Counted from the first letter of the stretch, positions 42,072 through 53,858 are shown. The stretch: 64,000 bases of DNA from Actinoplanes nipponensis (GCF_016862275.1 NZ_BOMQ01000024.1:1-64000); one strand, 5' to 3'. Translations and numbers: made by a program. Notes: generated by a model from the sequence alone, not told the origin.

Positions 42072-42111
42072 GGCCCGCCTTCGGTGCATTTCCGGCACCC
42101 GAGGGCGGGCC
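42072..42111 (+). terminator. Strong hairpin terminator before rarA
   Basis: GGCCCGCCTTCGGTGC (42072–42087) pairs with 42095–42111 (GCACCCGAGGGCGGGCC) apart from one G·U pair and one bulged base; loop ATTTCCG. The rarA −10 follows 2 nt later. Confidence 0.8.
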
Positions 42112-42113
42112 GG

Positions 42114-42119
42114 TACTGT
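42114..42119 (+). promoter_or_regulatory. Candidate −10 (TACTGT) of rarA
   Basis: TACTGT ends 9 nt before the ATG at 42128, predicting a leader of about 2 nt. There is no ribosome-binding site. Confidence 0.5.
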
Positions 42120-42127
42120 CGTTGCCG

Positions 42128-43714
42128 ATGGAATTCGACGGACTCTTCCCCCTGGCCGAGCCGGGCGGTGTCCGCACCGCGCCCCCGGCCGGTGCGGGAT
42201 CCGCCGGCTTCACCTCCTGGTCCGAGGACTCCCCGCTGCCCGTCCGGATGCGCCCGGCCAGCATCGACGAGCTCGTCGGCCAGCAGCACCTGCTCGCCCC
42301 CGGCGCCCCGCTGCGCCAGCTCGTCACCGGCACCACGCCGATGTCGGTCATCCTGTGGGGCCCGCCCGGCACCGGCAAGACCACGATCGCCCACCTGGTC
42401 GCCGGGGCCACCGACCGCAAGTTCGTGGCCATGTCCGCGCTGACCGCCGGCGTCAAGGACGTGCGCGCGGTCATCGACACCGCCCGCCGCGAACGCCGCG
42501 CGGGCGGCCCGCCGACCGTGCTGTTCATCGACGAGGTGCACCGCTTCAGCAAGACCCAGCAGGACTCGCTGCTGGCCGCGGTCGAGGACCGCACGGTGAC
42601 GCTGCTGGCGGCGACCACCGAGAACCCGTACTTCTCGGTCATCTCACCGCTGCTGTCCCGCTGCGTGCTGCTCACCCTCCAGGCCCTGGACGAGGACGAC
42701 GTGCGGCAGCTGATCCGCCGCGCGGTGACCGACCCGCGCGGCCTGGGCGGCGCGGTCACCCTCACCGACGAGGCCGAGGAGCACCTGGTACGCCTGGCCG
42801 GTGGCGACGTCCGCAAGGCGCTGACCGCCCTGGAGGCCGCCGCGGGATCCGCCGCCGCCCAGGGCGCCACCGAGATCGACCTGGCCACCGCGGAGCAGGC
42901 GGTGGACGTGGCCGCGGTCCGCTACGACCGCGACGGCGACGCCCACTACGACGTGACCAGCGCGTTCATCAAGAGCATGCGCGGCTCCGACCCGGACGCG
43001 GCGCTGCACTGGCTGGCCCGGATGCTGGTCGCGGGGGAGGACCCGCGGTTCATCGCCCGCCGCATCGTGATCTTCGCCAGCGAGGACGTGGGCATGGCCG
43101 ACCCGCAGGCGCTGCTGGTCGCGACGGCGGCGGCCCAGGCGGTGCAGTCGGTGGGCCTGCCGGAGGCCCAGCTCAACCTGGCCCAGGCGGTGGTCCACCT
43201 GGCCACGGCCCCGAAGTCGAACGCCGTGACGACCGCGCTGGGCGAGGCCCTGGCCGACGTCCGGTCCGGCCGCGGGGGCGCGGTTCCGCCGGCCCTGCGC
43301 GACGCCCACTACCCGGGCTCACGTGGTCTTGGTCACGGCAAGGGCTACCGCTATCCACACGACGACCCGAAGGGTGTTGTTAGGCAGCAGTATGTGCCGG
43401 ATGATCTGATCGGCGCGGACTACTACCGCCCGACGGACCACGGCGCGGAACGCGCGGTCGCCGAGCGGTTGCCTCGCCTGCGCAGAATCGTGCGCGGCCC
43501 GTCCGCGGGTGCGCAGCCCTCGTCGTCGGGCGGGGGTGGTTCGGTGGGCCCGTCCGCGGGTTCGCAGCCTCCGTCGTCGGGTGGGGGTGGTTCGGTGGGC
43601 CCGTCCGCGGGTTCGCAGCCTCCGTCGTCGGGTGGGGGTGGCTCGAGCGGCTCGTCCGGTGACGGGCCGACGGTGAACGACAGCGGCCCGGCCGCCGGAG
43701 AGGACCAGCCGTGA
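42128..43714 (+). CDS. rarA: Replication-associated recombination ATPase RarA
   Basis: A 528-residue AAA+ protein of the RarA/MgsA/WRNIP1 family that acts at stalled replication forks. Walker [11 protein letters not shown], Walker [11 protein letters not shown], sensor [11 protein letters not shown], and the C-terminal tetramer motif [19 protein letters not shown]. RarA usually ends soon after that motif; here ~70 further residues contain three 17-residue repeats and then an acidic end. ATG 42128 follows a TACTGT −10 closely. Its stop overlaps the next gene (GTGA). Confidence 0.94.
   Translation: MEFDGLFPLAEPGGVRTAPPAGAGSAGFTSWSEDSPLPVRMRPASIDELVGQQHLLAPGAPLRQLVTGTTPMSVILWGPPGTGKTTIAHLVAGATDRKFVAMSALTAGVKDVRAVIDTARRERRAGGPPTVLFIDEVHRFSKTQQDSLLAAVEDRTVTLLAATTENPYFSVISPLLSRCVLLTLQALDEDDVRQLIRRAVTDPRGLGGAVTLTDEAEEHLVRLAGGDVRKALTALEAAAGSAAAQGATEIDLATAEQAVDVAAVRYDRDGDAHYDVTSAFIKSMRGSDPDAALHWLARMLVAGEDPRFIARRIVIFASEDVGMADPQALLVATAAAQAVQSVGLPEAQLNLAQAVVHLATAPKSNAVTTALGEALADVRSGRGGAVPPALRDAHYPGSRGLGHGKGYRYPHDDPKGVVRQQYVPDDLIGADYYRPTDHGAERAVAERLPRLRRIVRGPSAGAQPSSSGGGGSVGPSAGSQPPSSGGGGSVGPSAGSQPPSSGGGGSSGSSGDGPTVNDSGPAAGEDQP
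43496..43648 (+). repeat. 51-bp tandem repeat in the rarA tail, three copies
   Basis: Units 43496–43546, 43547–43597 and 43598–43648 encode [17 protein letters not shown] with small changes. Units 2 and 3 are almost identical at the DNA level, which points to recent duplication. Confidence 0.9.
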
Positions 43715-46700
43715 GCAGGCGCGGTGCCGAAAGGCCCGACGACGACGCCGACCAGCGGGAACAAGCCGGTCGGAGCCGCCGCCTGTTCGGCCGCGGCCGG
43801 CCGGAGCCCGTCGAGCCGGTCGAGGTGCCCCGCGAGGAGACCGGCTGGCTCGACGACCTGCGCAGCGCCAAGGAGGACCGCTCGGCGATCGGGCCCGGCG
43901 CCGCGGCGGGAGAGGCCCGCACGAGCAAGAGCGGCCGCCGCGCCCCCGGCCCCGACGACGTGGTCGACGACGACTCGCCGTTCCCGGTAGCGCCGCGGTC
44001 GCCCGCTGCCCCCCGCTCCGCTGCCGCTCCCGGCTCCCCGGCCGGTCCTCGTTCCGCTGCCGCCCCGGGCTCCCCGGCCGGTCCTCGCTCGGCTGCCGCT
44101 CCGGGTTCCCCGGCTGGTCCTCGCTTCGCTGCCGCTCCGGGTTCCCCGGCCGGTCCTCGCTCCGCTGCCGGCCCGGGTTCCGCTGCTGGCCCTCGGGCTG
44201 CCGGCCCGGGTTCCGCTGCCGGCTCTCGCGCTGCCGGCCCGCGCTCCGGCTCCGTGCCCGGTTCTCCGGCCGGTCCTCGTTCCGGTCCGGTGCCCGGTGC
44301 CGCGGCCGGTCCTCGTTCCGGTCCGCCCGGTCCGCCCGCCGGTTCTCGCGCCGTCCGGTGGCCCGGTGGCCCCGGCGGCTCCGTGCCGGATGCCTCGGGG
44401 ATCCCCGGGCCCGGCGCTCCCGCCGGCCCCGGAGTGGATGCTCAGGCCGGTCAACACTCCCCGGCTGCTCCGGGTTCGCGACCCGGGTACGGCCCGCCCG
44501 TCACGCCCGGCGCCCCGCCCGGCGTGGATCAGCCGCCGGCATGGCAGGCCGGTTCCGGCGCGCACGCGACCGGCGCCTGGCAGACCCCGCCCGGCGCCCG
44601 CCACGGCGGCGAATCCACCGGCCGGCACACCCCGCCGGACCGCAGCGAGCCCGGCATCCGCCCGCCCGGCCGGCGTGCGGCGCCCGTGCCCCCCGAGCCC
44701 GCTGACCTGGCCACGCCCGGCCACGGCCGCCGGCAGATGGATCCCGGGCAGCTCAGCGGCCGGATCGACCCGAGTTCCTCGGGCGCGTTCCCGGCGGTCG
44801 GCCCGACCTCGGCGGTGCCCGCCTCCGGCAACGCCCCCGAAGTGCCGGCGGCCCGCCCGACCTCCCCCGCCTGGCCCGGCGCCGCCGGCCCGACCGCCGG
44901 TGGCCGCCGTGCCGCGATGCCGCCCGCTGGTCCCGGCCCGGCCGGACCGCCAGATGCCGCGGGTCCGCCCGCCGGTGGCCGTCGCGGTGCGGTGCCGCCC
45001 GGCGCCACGGCCGGCGGGTCGCCTGCCGGTGGCCGCCGCGGTGCCGTGCCGCCCAGTGTTTCCGGCCCGGCAGGGCTGGCGCCGGACGCCGCGGGCCCGC
45101 CTGCCGGTGGTCGTCGCGGTGCGGTGCCTCCGGGTGTGGCCGATGCCGCGGGTCCTTCGGCTGGTGGTCGTCGTGGTGCGGTGCCTCCGGGTGTTGCCGA
45201 CGCCGCGGGTCCGCCCGCTGGTGGCCGTCGGGCTGCCGTGCCGCCCGGTGCCGCGCCGCCGGGTGCGGCGACCGGTGGGCTGCCCGGCGGTGGTCGTCGT
45301 GGTGCCGTGCCACCCGGTGTCTCAGCAGCCGGAACACCGCCCGCCGGCCGCGGCGCGATGCCGCCGGGTGCCGCCGATGCCGCGGGTCCGCCCGCCGCGG
45401 GCCGCCGCGGCGCAGCGCCGCCTGCCGGTTCCGGACCGGTCGGCCCGCCGGCCGGTGGCCGCCGTGCCGCCGGGCCGCCCGACGCGGCCGGACCGATGCC
45501 CGGACGCCCGGTGTCGCCGGCCGGCCGTGCGGCCCGCCACCAGGAGCCGGACGACTACACCGCGCCCGGGTGGCCGGGTGCCCACGCCGGTCATGCCGCG
45601 CCGGAGCAGCCCGGTCCCGCCCGCCGGGGCCACGCCGCGCCCGAACCGTCCGGTGGCCACGCCGCGCGGTCCGGTGGTCACGCCGCGCCCGACGAGGTCG
45701 GCGGTTTCACCACCGGCGGACACAGCAGGCGACCGGCCGGTGGCGCCGGCCGGCCGGTGTCCGCCGTCCCCTTTGACGAGGACCAGTCCTTCGGTGCCCG
45801 CGCCGCCGGTACCGCCGCGCACGCGCGCCCCGACACGTACCCGGCCGAGGGCGGTGGCCGGCACGGCCGTCCCGACCCCGGGCCGCAGTCCGGCGACACC
45901 GCCGGCCGCCACACCGGCGCGTTCCCCGCCGCCGGTCAGCACGGCGTCCCGGACCCCGACGACGAACCCGGCACCGGCCCGATCGGCCGCCGCAACGGCC
46001 CCGGCCCACGCGGCCGTGGTGGCCCGCCGGACACCGCGGGCCGTGGCGGCCCGCCGGACACCGCCGGCCGTGGCGGCGCCGTGGACCCCGCCGGCCGCGG
46101 CGGTCCCGGTTCGGCCACCGGCCCGGTGCGCGCGTCCGCGGTCGTACCGCCCGTGGTGCCCGGCCGCGAAGGTGTGCGCACCCCCGCCGTCCCCGGCCGC
46201 GCCGGGGCGATGGCGGGCAGCACGTCCGGCGTCATCGGCACCACCGGTCAGATCGCCCGCGCCGGCGAGGCCGCGGCCCGCGCCGCCGGCCGGGGCACCG
46301 GGCGCGTCGCCCGGCCCGGTCAGCCGCAGGGCCGGCCCGTTCCCGGACAGGGGCCGGGTCAGGATCCGCGGCAGGCGCCGGGCCAGCCCGGAGGTCCCCG
46401 TCAGGCGGGCGGCGCTCGTCAGGCGGGCGGCCCTCACCAGCCCATGGGTCCGGGTCAGCCCGGCGGTCCTAGCCAGCCCAGTGCTCTGGGTCAGCCCGGC
46501 GGCCATGGTCAGCACAGTGCTCCGGGTCAGCCCGGCGGTCCTGGCCAGCCCAGTGCTCCGGGTCAGCCCGGCGGTCCGGGTCAGCCCAGTGCTCCAGGCC
46601 AGGCCGGCGGGGTCGGTCAGCTGGGGCCGGGTCAGCCCGGCGCCGGTCAGCCGGCAGCGGGTCCGGCGGGCGCCTCCCGCGGGCCCGGCGGACGTCCGCC

Positions 46701-48642
46701 GGCGGGTGCCGGTCGTTCCGGTGCCGTTCAGCAGGGCGCACGCCGGGGTGGTCCTGGTCCGGTGGGCATCCCCGGTCAGCCCGGCAGCGTCGCCGCCCGC
46801 CCTGGCCAGGCGAGTGGTCCCGTCGCTCGCCCCGGTCAGCCGGGTGGTCCGGCGGGCGGTTCCGGTCACCCGGGCGGTCCCGGTGGCGCTCCCGGCCGGC
46901 CGAGTGGTCCGGGCGGTGGCCCCGCTCAGACCTCCGCCCCCAACCTCCCCGGCCAGCCCGGCCCCTTCGCGGGTCCCGGCCAGCGGGTTCCCGGCGCGGT
47001 CGAGGCCGGTCAGCGCAGTGCCGGCATGACCCGTGGCGGGGGTTCCGCGCCCGTCCGGGGCACGCCGCGCCAGCAGCCCACCGCTCCCGGTGCTCCCGGC
47101 GCCCCGGCCCGGCACCCGGCCGGTCCGGTGAGCCCCGCCGATCCGTCCGGTCTGCCGATCCGTCCCGGCAGCCCGGCGCCCGGTGGCCCGGCTCGTGGCC
47201 GTTCCGGCCCCGGCCTGCCCAGCGGTCTGCCGCTGCCCGGGCAGCCCGGTGGCCCCGCGAACGGACCGGCCGGTGGCCCCGCGAACCGACCGGCCGGTGG
47301 CCCAGCGATCGGGCAGCCCAGTGGCCCCGCGATCGGGCAGCACGGCGGCCCCGCGAACGGACCGGCCGGCGGGCCGGCGAACCGACCGGCCAATAGTCCC
47401 GCGAACGGACCGGCCGGTGGCCCCGCGAACGGACCGGCCGGCGGCGCCGCGAACGGACCGGCCGGAGGGTCGGTGAACCGACCGGCCGGTGGGCTTGCGA
47501 ACGGACCGGCCGGTGGGCTTGTCAACGGACCGGCCGGTGGCCCGGCGAACGGATCGGCCGCACCACGCGGTGACGGCTCCGCGGGTCCCCGCCCGGCCAG
47601 CCTGGGCGATCCCGGGCGACCCGTTCGGGGGACCGGTCCGGCGCTGCCCGGTCGGGGCGCCGCCGAGGTGCCGCCCGGCCAGGGCGCCGCGACTCCCGCC
47701 CGGGACCTCTCCGGTCTTCCGCAGAGCCGCGAGGCCGTCGCGTCCGCGTCCGACGCCCCGGTCCGGGGTGCGGCGGGCGTTCCCGGCCGCGGCGCCGCCG
47801 CCGTGCCCGCCCGGGGCGGCGCCGAGCTGCCGGGTCACGGCAGCGGAGACGTCACGGCCCGGGGTGGCGCCGAGGTTTCCCCCGTACGGGGGACCGGGCT
47901 GGCCGCCGTGCGGGAGCGGGGCGGCGCTGTGGCCGTACCGGACGACGGGCGTGAGTCGCCCGGCGGGGTTCTCGGCAAGGCCGCCGAGTTGCGCGACCGG
48001 TTGCGGACCGAGCGGCGGCTGCGTGTCATCACCCTGGTCACGCTCAGCGTCATCGTGCTCGGGCTGCTTCCGCTGCTGTTCGGGATCCGGTCGGCGACGC
48101 GGGACCCGGTCTTCAACTCCCTCGATGCCCTCAGCGTGCCCACCTGGGCCGACAAGCAGGTCGACGACCGCACCAGCGGCAGCATCTGGTGCTTCTTCGA
48201 CTGCCGGTTCCGGGAGCGCACCGCGCAGTCGGACCGGCCGTTCGAGGAGACCGACAAGGTGTACTCCGACGCGCTGACCGCCGCGGGCTGGCGGCTCCGG
48301 GGCGGCGAGTGCGCCGACCAGCCGACCACGTCGGGCAAGTACACCTGCTGGACCCGGGACGAGTTCACTCTGGACCTGTGGGTGCGGCTGCCCGAGTGCG
48401 CCGTCGACGCCGTCGCCGCCCAGGATCCGGCCACCCAGCCGTCGATCGGGCCCGACGGGCTGGTGCCCACTCCCGACCCGGCGACCTGCACCGGCTCCAC
48501 CGTCAGCATCAAGGTGCAGAACGCCGTCACCGACCAGCGGGGCAAGCCCCAGCCGGCCGTCGACCCGTCGCTGATCGGGGAGACGCCGGACCCGGTGCTG
48601 ACCCCCGATCCTTTGCTGGAGCCGACACCGACGGCGTCGTGA
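43711..48642 (+). CDS. 1643-residue Pro/Gly/Ala-rich membrane protein
   Basis: No family was recognised for the bulk. Residues 1–90 are charged. About 95–1400 are low complexity in successive blocks: [12 protein letters not shown] (12-mers), [19 protein letters not shown] (19-mers), [12 protein letters not shown] (12-mers) and ANGPAGGP (8-mers). A charged segment ([16 protein letters not shown]) leads to one membrane helix (about 1437–1460). The outer ~180 residues have six Cys ([37 protein letters not shown]) and look folded. The N-terminal part should be cytoplasmic. GTG overlaps the rarA stop. The position before alaS is occupied by shorter membrane proteins in relatives, as far as I recall. 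Confidence 0.8.
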   Translation: MSRRGAERPDDDADQREQAGRSRRLFGRGRPEPVEPVEVPREETGWLDDLRSAKEDRSAIGPGAAAGEARTSKSGRRAPGPDDVVDDDSPFPVAPRSPAAPRSAAAPGSPAGPRSAAAPGSPAGPRSAAAPGSPAGPRFAAAPGSPAGPRSAAGPGSAAGPRAAGPGSAAGSRAAGPRSGSVPGSPAGPRSGPVPGAAAGPRSGPPGPPAGSRAVRWPGGPGGSVPDASGIPGPGAPAGPGVDAQAGQHSPAAPGSRPGYGPPVTPGAPPGVDQPPAWQAGSGAHATGAWQTPPGARHGGESTGRHTPPDRSEPGIRPPGRRAAPVPPEPADLATPGHGRRQMDPGQLSGRIDPSSSGAFPAVGPTSAVPASGNAPEVPAARPTSPAWPGAAGPTAGGRRAAMPPAGPGPAGPPDAAGPPAGGRRGAVPPGATAGGSPAGGRRGAVPPSVSGPAGLAPDAAGPPAGGRRGAVPPGVADAAGPSAGGRRGAVPPGVADAAGPPAGGRRAAVPPGAAPPGAATGGLPGGGRRGAVPPGVSAAGTPPAGRGAMPPGAADAAGPPAAGRRGAAPPAGSGPVGPPAGGRRAAGPPDAAGPMPGRPVSPAGRAARHQEPDDYTAPGWPGAHAGHAAPEQPGPARRGHAAPEPSGGHAARSGGHAAPDEVGGFTTGGHSRRPAGGAGRPVSAVPFDEDQSFGARAAGTAAHARPDTYPAEGGGRHGRPDPGPQSGDTAGRHTGAFPAAGQHGVPDPDDEPGTGPIGRRNGPGPRGRGGPPDTAGRGGPPDTAGRGGAVDPAGRGGPGSATGPVRASAVVPPVVPGREGVRTPAVPGRAGAMAGSTSGVIGTTGQIARAGEAAARAAGRGTGRVARPGQPQGRPVPGQGPGQDPRQAPGQPGGPRQAGGARQAGGPHQPMGPGQPGGPSQPSALGQPGGHGQHSAPGQPGGPGQPSAPGQPGGPGQPSAPGQAGGVGQLGPGQPGAGQPAAGPAGASRGPGGRPPAGAGRSGAVQQGARRGGPGPVGIPGQPGSVAARPGQASGPVARPGQPGGPAGGSGHPGGPGGAPGRPSGPGGGPAQTSAPNLPGQPGPFAGPGQRVPGAVEAGQRSAGMTRGGGSAPVRGTPRQQPTAPGAPGAPARHPAGPVSPADPSGLPIRPGSPAPGGPARGRSGPGLPSGLPLPGQPGGPANGPAGGPANRPAGGPAIGQPSGPAIGQHGGPANGPAGGPANRPANSPANGPAGGPANGPAGGAANGPAGGSVNRPAGGLANGPAGGLVNGPAGGPANGSAAPRGDGSAGPRPASLGDPGRPVRGTGPALPGRGAAEVPPGQGAATPARDLSGLPQSREAVASASDAPVRGAAGVPGRGAAAVPARGGAELPGHGSGDVTARGGAEVSPVRGTGLAAVRERGGAVAVPDDGRESPGGVLGKAAELRDRLRTERRLRVITLVTLSVIVLGLLPLLFGIRSATRDPVFNSLDALSVPTWADKQVDDRTSGSIWCFFDCRFRERTAQSDRPFEETDKVYSDALTAAGWRLRGGECADQPTTSGKYTCWTRDEFTLDLWVRLPECAVDAVAAQDPATQPSIGPDGLVPTPDPATCTGSTVSIKVQNAVTDQRGKPQPAVDPSLIGETPDPVLTPDPLLEPTPTAS
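43990..47570 (+). repeat. In-frame tandem repeat blocks of the giant protein gene
   Basis: Four blocks with different units: about 36 bp (43990–44330), about 57 bp (45080–45300), 36 bp (46440–46620) and 24 bp (47250–47560). Unit lengths are multiples of three and the reading frame is kept throughout, so the arrays change protein length without breaking it. Confidence 0.8.
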
Positions 48643-48716
48643 CGCGCCCGCCGGTCACTGACGGTAGGGTCTGCACGTTGTCACACGTGGAGCACGTCAG
48701 TAGAGGAGACGCGTAG

Positions 48717-49181
48717 ATGGACGTTACCGCCGGAGAAATCGCAGGCCTGATCGCGGCGGGCGCGTTTTTGATGCTCGTGCTGGTGCTCGCGGTCCCGATC
48801 CTCAAGCTGCGCCACACCGTCGACGCCGCCACCCAGGTGATCAACGACCTGAACGACCGGACCGGGCCGCTGCTCGGCAACGTCACCGAGACGGTGAGCA
48901 ACGTGAACACCGCGCTGGGCCAGGTCCAGGTCTCTTTGGACGGCGTCAACGTCCAGCTCGCCAAGGTCGACACCATGACCGAGCACGCGCAGAACATCAC
49001 CGCGAGCGTGGCCAACCTGGTCACCGTGGTGTCGGCCGCCGCCGCGAACCCGTTGGTCAAGGTGGCGTCGTTCGGCTACGGCCTGCGCAAGGCCGCCGCC
49101 GCCCGCCGGCACGCCGAGGACGAGCGCGAGGTCCGCGCCTCCCTCAAGCAGCGCCGCAAGGCCGCCCGCGCGGCCCGCTGA
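48717..49181 (+). CDS. DUF948 membrane-anchored protein
   Basis: A 154-residue protein with one N-terminal membrane helix (about 6–28), then a long coiled segment (DAATQVINDLNDRTGPLLGN, NVNTALGQVQVSL) and a basic end. This is the DUF948 (YtxG-like) pattern. ATG with GAGGAG about 8 nt upstream; TAGGGT at 48665–48670 may be its −10. It precedes the next small gene and alaS. Confidence 0.88.
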   Translation: MDVTAGEIAGLIAAGAFLMLVLVLAVPILKLRHTVDAATQVINDLNDRTGPLLGNVTETVSNVNTALGQVQVSLDGVNVQLAKVDTMTEHAQNITASVANLVTVVSAAAANPLVKVASFGYGLRKAAAARRHAEDEREVRASLKQRRKAARAAR

Positions 49182-49221
49182 CCATCTCCGTCGAAGTCTC
49201 TAGCTCGGAAGGAACACCGCC

Positions 49222-49512
49222 ATGAAGCGGCTGCTCTGGCTGGGTGTCGGCCTGGCCGTCGGCGCCATCGTCGTGCGCAAGGTCACCCGCAAGGCCAACG
49301 AGTTCACCCCCACCGGCATCGCCACCTCGCTGTCGCAATCCGCTGGCGGCCTGGTCGAGTCGCTGCGTAGCTTCGTGGATGACGTCCGCGAGGGGATGGC
49401 CGAGCGGGAGCGGGAGATCCACGAGGCCTTCGCCGCGGGGGAGCTCTACGACGACCAGTTCGCCGAGCTGCGTGACGGCACGCAGGGGCGGCACGCGAGT
49501 GAGGACCACTGA
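49222..49512 (+). CDS. Small protein before alaS (DUF6167-like)
   Basis: A 96-residue protein with a short N-terminal hydrophobic helix ([15 protein letters not shown]) and an acidic amphipathic C-terminal half ([20 protein letters not shown]). Small proteins of this type regularly precede alaS in actinobacteria. Its TGA overlaps the alaS ATG (TGATG). Confidence 0.85.
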   Translation: MKRLLWLGVGLAVGAIVVRKVTRKANEFTPTGIATSLSQSAGGLVESLRSFVDDVREGMAEREREIHEAFAAGELYDDQFAELRDGTQGRHASEDH

Positions 49513-52193
49513 TGAAGACGGCGGAGATCAAGCGGCGCTTCCTGGCGCACTTCGAGGCCAACGGGCACACGGTCGTGCCGAGCGCCCCGCTGCCGGCCAT
49601 CGAGGATCCGAACCTGCTGTTCATCAACGCCGGCATGGTGCAGTTCGTGCCGTTCTTCCTCGGTCAGCGCACGCCGCCGTACCAGCGCGCGGTGAGCGTG
49701 CAGAAGTGCATCCGCACGCCGGACATCGACGAGGTCGGCAAGACCAGCCGGCACGGCACGTTCTTCCAGATGAACGGCAACTTCTCCTTCGGTGACTACT
49801 TCAAGGCCGAGGCGATCCGGCTCGCGTGGGAGCTGTCCACCAACCCGGTCGAGCAGGGTGGCTTCGGGCTCGACCCGGAGCGCATCTGGCCGACCGTGTA
49901 CCTCGACGACGACGAGGCGTTCGAGATGTGGCGCGCGACCGGCGTGCCCGCCGAGCGGATCGTGCGCCGGGGCAAGAAGGACAACTGGTGGCACATGGGC
50001 ATCCCCGGCCCCGGCGGCACCTGCTCGGAGCTGTTCTACGACCGCGGCCCCGCCTACGGCAAGGAGGGCGGCCCCGAGGTCGACGAGGACCGGTACATGG
50101 AGTACTGGAACCTCGTCTTCATGCAGTACGAGATCACCGACGTGAAGAGCAAGGAGAGCTTCACGATCGTCAGCGATCTCCCCAAGAAGAACATCGACAC
50201 CGGCATGGGCCTGGAGCGGGTCGCGTCGATCCTGCAGGGCGTCGACAACCTGTACGAGATCGACGAGGTCAAGCCGATCCTGGCGCGGGCGGCGGAGCTG
50301 GCCGGCAAGGTGTACGGCGCGCACTCGGGCCACGAGGCCGGCCTGTCGCACCCCGACGACGTCCGGCTGCGCGTGATCGCCGACCACGTCCGCACCGCGC
50401 TGATGCTGATCGGCGACGGCGTCACCCCGTCCAACGAGGGCCGCGGCTACGTGCTGCGCCGCATCATGCGCCGGGCGATCCGGGCCATGCGGTTGCTGGG
50501 CTGGCAGGGCGCGACGTTCCCCGAGCTGCTGCCGGTGGCGCGCGACTGCATGGCCCCGTCGTATCCGGAGCTGGCGCAGGAGTTCGGCCGCATCTCCACG
50601 TACGCGTACGCGGAGGAGGAGGCGTTCCTGTCCACCCTGCGGGCGGGCACCACGATCCTCGACACGGCGATCACCGAGACGAAGCGGTCCGGCGGGGCGA
50701 AGCTCAGCGGCGCGCAGGCGTTCCAGCTGCACGACACGTACGGCTTCCCGATCGACCTGACCCTGGAGATCGCCTCCGAGCAGGGCCTCGACGTCGACCA
50801 GGACGGCTTCCGCCGGCTGATGGCCGACCAGCGGTCCCGCGCGAAGGCGGACGCGGCCGCGCGCAAGACCGGCCACGCGGACCTGTCGGCGTACCGCTCG
50901 GTGCTGGACGCCGGCGGCCCGGTGGAGTTCACCGGCTACGCCGAGGTGTCGCGCGAGTCCCGGGTGCGCGCGTTGCTGGGTGACGGCGGCGCGATCGAGG
51001 CGGCCGGCGAGGGCGACTACGTCGAGCTGGTGCTCGACACCACCCCGTTCTACGCCGAGGGCGGCGGCCAGCAGGCCGACACCGGGCTGATCAACGTCGG
51101 CGGCGGGCAGGTCGAGGTCGTCGACGTGCAGCAGCCGCTGCCCGGCCTGATCGTGCACAAGGCGCGGGTGGTCCGGGGCGAGGTGCGCGCGGGTGAGGCT
51201 GGCTTCGCCGAGATCGACGTGACCCGCCGCCGGGCGATCTCGCGGTCGCACACGGCGACGCACCTGATCCACCAGACCATGCGGGCGTTCCTCGGCGAGT
51301 CGGCGACCCAGGCGGGCTCGCTGAACGCGCCCGGCCGGCTGCGGTTCGACTTCAACACCCCGGGGGCCGTCTCGCCCGCGGTGCTGCACGACGTCGAGCA
51401 GCAGGTCAACGAGGTGCTGCTGCGTGACCTGGAAGTGCATGCGTTCGTCACCTCGCAGGAGGAGGCGCGCCGGCTCGGCGCGATGGCCCTGTTCGGGGAG
51501 AAGTACGGCGACGAGGTCCGCGTGGTTGAAGTCGGCGACTACGCGCGGGAACTCTGCGGCGGCACGCACGTGGCCCGCTCGGGTCAGCTCGGCCTGGTGA
51601 AGATCCTCAACGAGTCGTCGATCGGCTCCGGGGTGCGCCGGGTCGAGGCGCTGGTCGGTATCGACGCGTTCGGCTTCCTGGCCAAGGAGCACCTGCTCGT
51701 CTCGCGGCTGGCGGAGCTGTTCCGGGTGCCCGGCGACCAGGTGGCGGAGCGGGTCGAGCAGACCGTGACCGCGCTGCGCGACGCCGAGAAGGAGCTCGAG
51801 AAGATGCGGGCGCAGATGGTGCTCGGCGGCGCCGGTGCGCTGGCGGCTCAGGCCCGTGATCTGCGGGGCGTGGCGTTCGTCGGCACCGAGGCACCCGAGG
51901 GGGCGGCGACCAACGACGTGCGTACCCTGGCCCAGGAGATCCGCGGCAAGATCGACGCCGGTCGTCCGGCGGTGGTCGCGGTGGCGGCCCGGTCCAACGG
52001 CAAGGCGTCACTGATCGTAGCGATCAACGCCACGGCGAAGAGTCGTGGCCTGTCCGCCGCGGACCTGGTCAAGGGCGCGCTCTCCGGCCGGGGCGGCGGC
52101 AACGCCGATCTCGCGCAGGGCGGTGGAGTGCCCGCCGACCAGGTGAACGTCTTGCTCGCAGCGGTGGAGAAGGCGGTCGGCGAGGCTGCCTGA
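49512..52193 (+). CDS. alaS: Alanyl-tRNA synthetase
   Basis: An 893-residue class II synthetase. The aminoacylation core covers about 1–450 ([30 protein letters not shown]). The editing domain has the zinc-site motifs HTATHLIHQ and [10 protein letters not shown]. The C-terminal C-Ala domain carries [14 protein letters not shown]. All hallmarks and the usual length are present. Coupled to the small gene upstream; ruvX follows. Confidence 0.97.
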   Translation: MKTAEIKRRFLAHFEANGHTVVPSAPLPAIEDPNLLFINAGMVQFVPFFLGQRTPPYQRAVSVQKCIRTPDIDEVGKTSRHGTFFQMNGNFSFGDYFKAEAIRLAWELSTNPVEQGGFGLDPERIWPTVYLDDDEAFEMWRATGVPAERIVRRGKKDNWWHMGIPGPGGTCSELFYDRGPAYGKEGGPEVDEDRYMEYWNLVFMQYEITDVKSKESFTIVSDLPKKNIDTGMGLERVASILQGVDNLYEIDEVKPILARAAELAGKVYGAHSGHEAGLSHPDDVRLRVIADHVRTALMLIGDGVTPSNEGRGYVLRRIMRRAIRAMRLLGWQGATFPELLPVARDCMAPSYPELAQEFGRISTYAYAEEEAFLSTLRAGTTILDTAITETKRSGGAKLSGAQAFQLHDTYGFPIDLTLEIASEQGLDVDQDGFRRLMADQRSRAKADAAARKTGHADLSAYRSVLDAGGPVEFTGYAEVSRESRVRALLGDGGAIEAAGEGDYVELVLDTTPFYAEGGGQQADTGLINVGGGQVEVVDVQQPLPGLIVHKARVVRGEVRAGEAGFAEIDVTRRRAISRSHTATHLIHQTMRAFLGESATQAGSLNAPGRLRFDFNTPGAVSPAVLHDVEQQVNEVLLRDLEVHAFVTSQEEARRLGAMALFGEKYGDEVRVVEVGDYARELCGGTHVARSGQLGLVKILNESSIGSGVRRVEALVGIDAFGFLAKEHLLVSRLAELFRVPGDQVAERVEQTVTALRDAEKELEKMRAQMVLGGAGALAAQARDLRGVAFVGTEAPEGAATNDVRTLAQEIRGKIDAGRPAVVAVAARSNGKASLIVAINATAKSRGLSAADLVKGALSGRGGGNADLAQGGGVPADQVNVLLAAVEKAVGEAA

Positions 52194-52209
52194 GAGGGAG
52201 GCCGTCGAC

Positions 52210-52671
52210 ATGTTGCCGGTGCCACGGGGTAGGCGACTGGGTGTGGATGTGGGTAAGGTCCGCGTCGGGGTCGCAGTTAGTGACCCTGACGGGATCCTGG
52301 CCACCCCCCTGGTCACGGTCGCCCGTGACATGGGTGGGGCGCCCGACGCAGTGCCCGCCGACATAGCTGAGCTCGTGCGCCTCGTGGGGGAACACGAGGC
52401 CGTGCAGATCGTGGTGGGCCTCCCCGTGCGCCTCAACGGCGAGGAGGGGCCTGCCGCCATAGACATTCGTGCGTACGCTGGGCGACTGGAAAGGGCGGTC
52501 GGGAACGTGCCGGTCGTCCTGGCGGACGAGAGGATGTCGACCGTGGTCGCGACCCGTAGGCTGGCCGAACGTGGCGTGCGGGGCAAGCGGCAACGGGCGG
52601 TCGTCGATCAGGCGGCCGCGGTGGAGATCCTGCAGAGCTGGCTGGACGCGCAGCGGAGGCAGACGAGATGA
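52210..52671 (+). CDS. ruvX: RuvX/YqgF Holliday junction resolvase-like nuclease
   Basis: A 153-residue RNase H-fold protein, implicated in pre-16S rRNA processing and Holliday junction cleavage. The first catalytic Asp is in LGVDVGKVRVGVAVSD; VVGLPVRLNGEEG and DERMSTVVATRRL are family motifs, and the final Asp is in VDQAAAVEIL. It overlaps mltG by 4 nt (ATGA). Confidence 0.95.
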   Translation: MLPVPRGRRLGVDVGKVRVGVAVSDPDGILATPLVTVARDMGGAPDAVPADIAELVRLVGEHEAVQIVVGLPVRLNGEEGPAAIDIRAYAGRLERAVGNVPVVLADERMSTVVATRRLAERGVRGKRQRAVVDQAAAVEILQSWLDAQRRQTR

Positions 52672-53858
52672 TCGACGAGCTGGACCTGGCGTTCGACGAG
52701 CAGGCCGAGAAGGGCAGACCCCGGCACCGCCGGGGCTCGCGCGGCGCGAAGGGCGGCGGCAAGGGTAAGTCCGCCGTCGCCTTCCTCATGGTGTTCATCC
52801 TGCTCGGCGTGCTCGGCGTCGGCGGATACCTGGGCTACTCGAAGATCAAGGGCTTCTTCACGGCGGCCGACTACGACGGCCCGGGCACCGACCCGGTCCA
52901 GGTCGAGATCGCCAAGGACTCGTCGCTGACCGAAATCGGCAACGTGCTGGTCGACGCCGATGTGGTGAAGAGCACAGCCGCCTTCACCGAGGCCGCGGAC
53001 GCCAACCCCAAGGGCAAGAACATCCAGTCCGGCACGTACAACCTGCGCAAGCAGATGGCCGCCGCGCAGGCGGTGGCGCTCATGCTGGACCCGAAGTCCA
53101 GAGTGGTGTCCGGCATCCTCATCCCGCCCGGCAAGACCGCCCGGCAGACCTTCGAGCTGCTGGCCAAGGGCACCGGCATCCCGCTGGCCGACTTCCAGGC
53201 CGCGGCCAAGGATCCGAAGGCGCTGGGCGTGCCCGCGTTCTGGTACAACCGCCGGGACGGCAAGAAGGCCGCCACCACCAGCATCGAGGGCTTCCTGTTC
53301 CCCGACACCTACGAGTTCCCGCCGAAGTCGACCGCCGAGGAGATCCTCGGGATCATGGTGCAGAAGTTCCTCGCGGTGACCGGCGAGCTGGGCTTCGTCG
53401 ACAAGGTGCAGAACAACCTGTCGGTCTCGCCGTACGAGGCGCTGATCGTGGCGTCGCTGAGTCAGGCCGAGGCCGGCATCGCGGCGGACCTGCCGAAGAT
53501 CGCGCGGGTGGCGTACAACCGGGCGTACAAGGCGAAGATGCCGCTGCAGTTCGACGTGACCACCAACTACTGGCTGGATCTGCAGGAGAAGGACGGCAAG
53601 CACTCCGGCAAGATGACCGACGCCGAGCTGCAGGACCCGAAGAACCCGTACACGACGGAGCTGCGCGTCGGCCTGCCGCTGGGCCCGATCAACAGCCCCA
53701 GCGAGGCGGCGCTGAAGGCCGCGGAGGCGCCGACGGCCGGACCGTGGCTCTTCTTCGTGGCGGTGGACAAGTCCGGCCGGTCGGCCTTCGCGACCACCAA
53801 CGAAGAGCACAACGCCAACGTCCAGAAGGCCTGCAAGAACGGCATCCCGCTCTGTTGA
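52668..53858 (+). CDS. mltG: Endolytic murein transglycosylase MltG
   Basis: A 396-residue membrane-anchored enzyme that cuts nascent peptidoglycan glycan strands. A short cytoplasmic basic segment, one membrane helix (about 35–57), a LysM-like part, then the YceG domain with FPDTYEFP, the catalytic Glu region SLSQAEAG and LQFDVTTNYWL, and a C-terminal PLGPINSPSEAAL. Length is normal. Its stop coincides with the earliest possible aroE start. Confidence 0.94.
   Translation: MIDELDLAFDEQAEKGRPRHRRGSRGAKGGGKGKSAVAFLMVFILLGVLGVGGYLGYSKIKGFFTAADYDGPGTDPVQVEIAKDSSLTEIGNVLVDADVVKSTAAFTEAADANPKGKNIQSGTYNLRKQMAAAQAVALMLDPKSRVVSGILIPPGKTARQTFELLAKGTGIPLADFQAAAKDPKALGVPAFWYNRRDGKKAATTSIEGFLFPDTYEFPPKSTAEEILGIMVQKFLAVTGELGFVDKVQNNLSVSPYEALIVASLSQAEAGIAADLPKIARVAYNRAYKAKMPLQFDVTTNYWLDLQEKDGKHSGKMTDAELQDPKNPYTTELRVGLPLGPINSPSEAALKAAEAPTAGPWLFFVAVDKSGRSAFATTNEEHNANVQKACKNGIPLC

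Noticed and set aside
45322..47838. An ~840-codon minus-strand open frame opposite the giant repeat gene
   Set aside because: It is the reverse of the in-frame repeats. The plus strand has the coupled start, membrane helix and Cys-rich end, so that strand is the real one.
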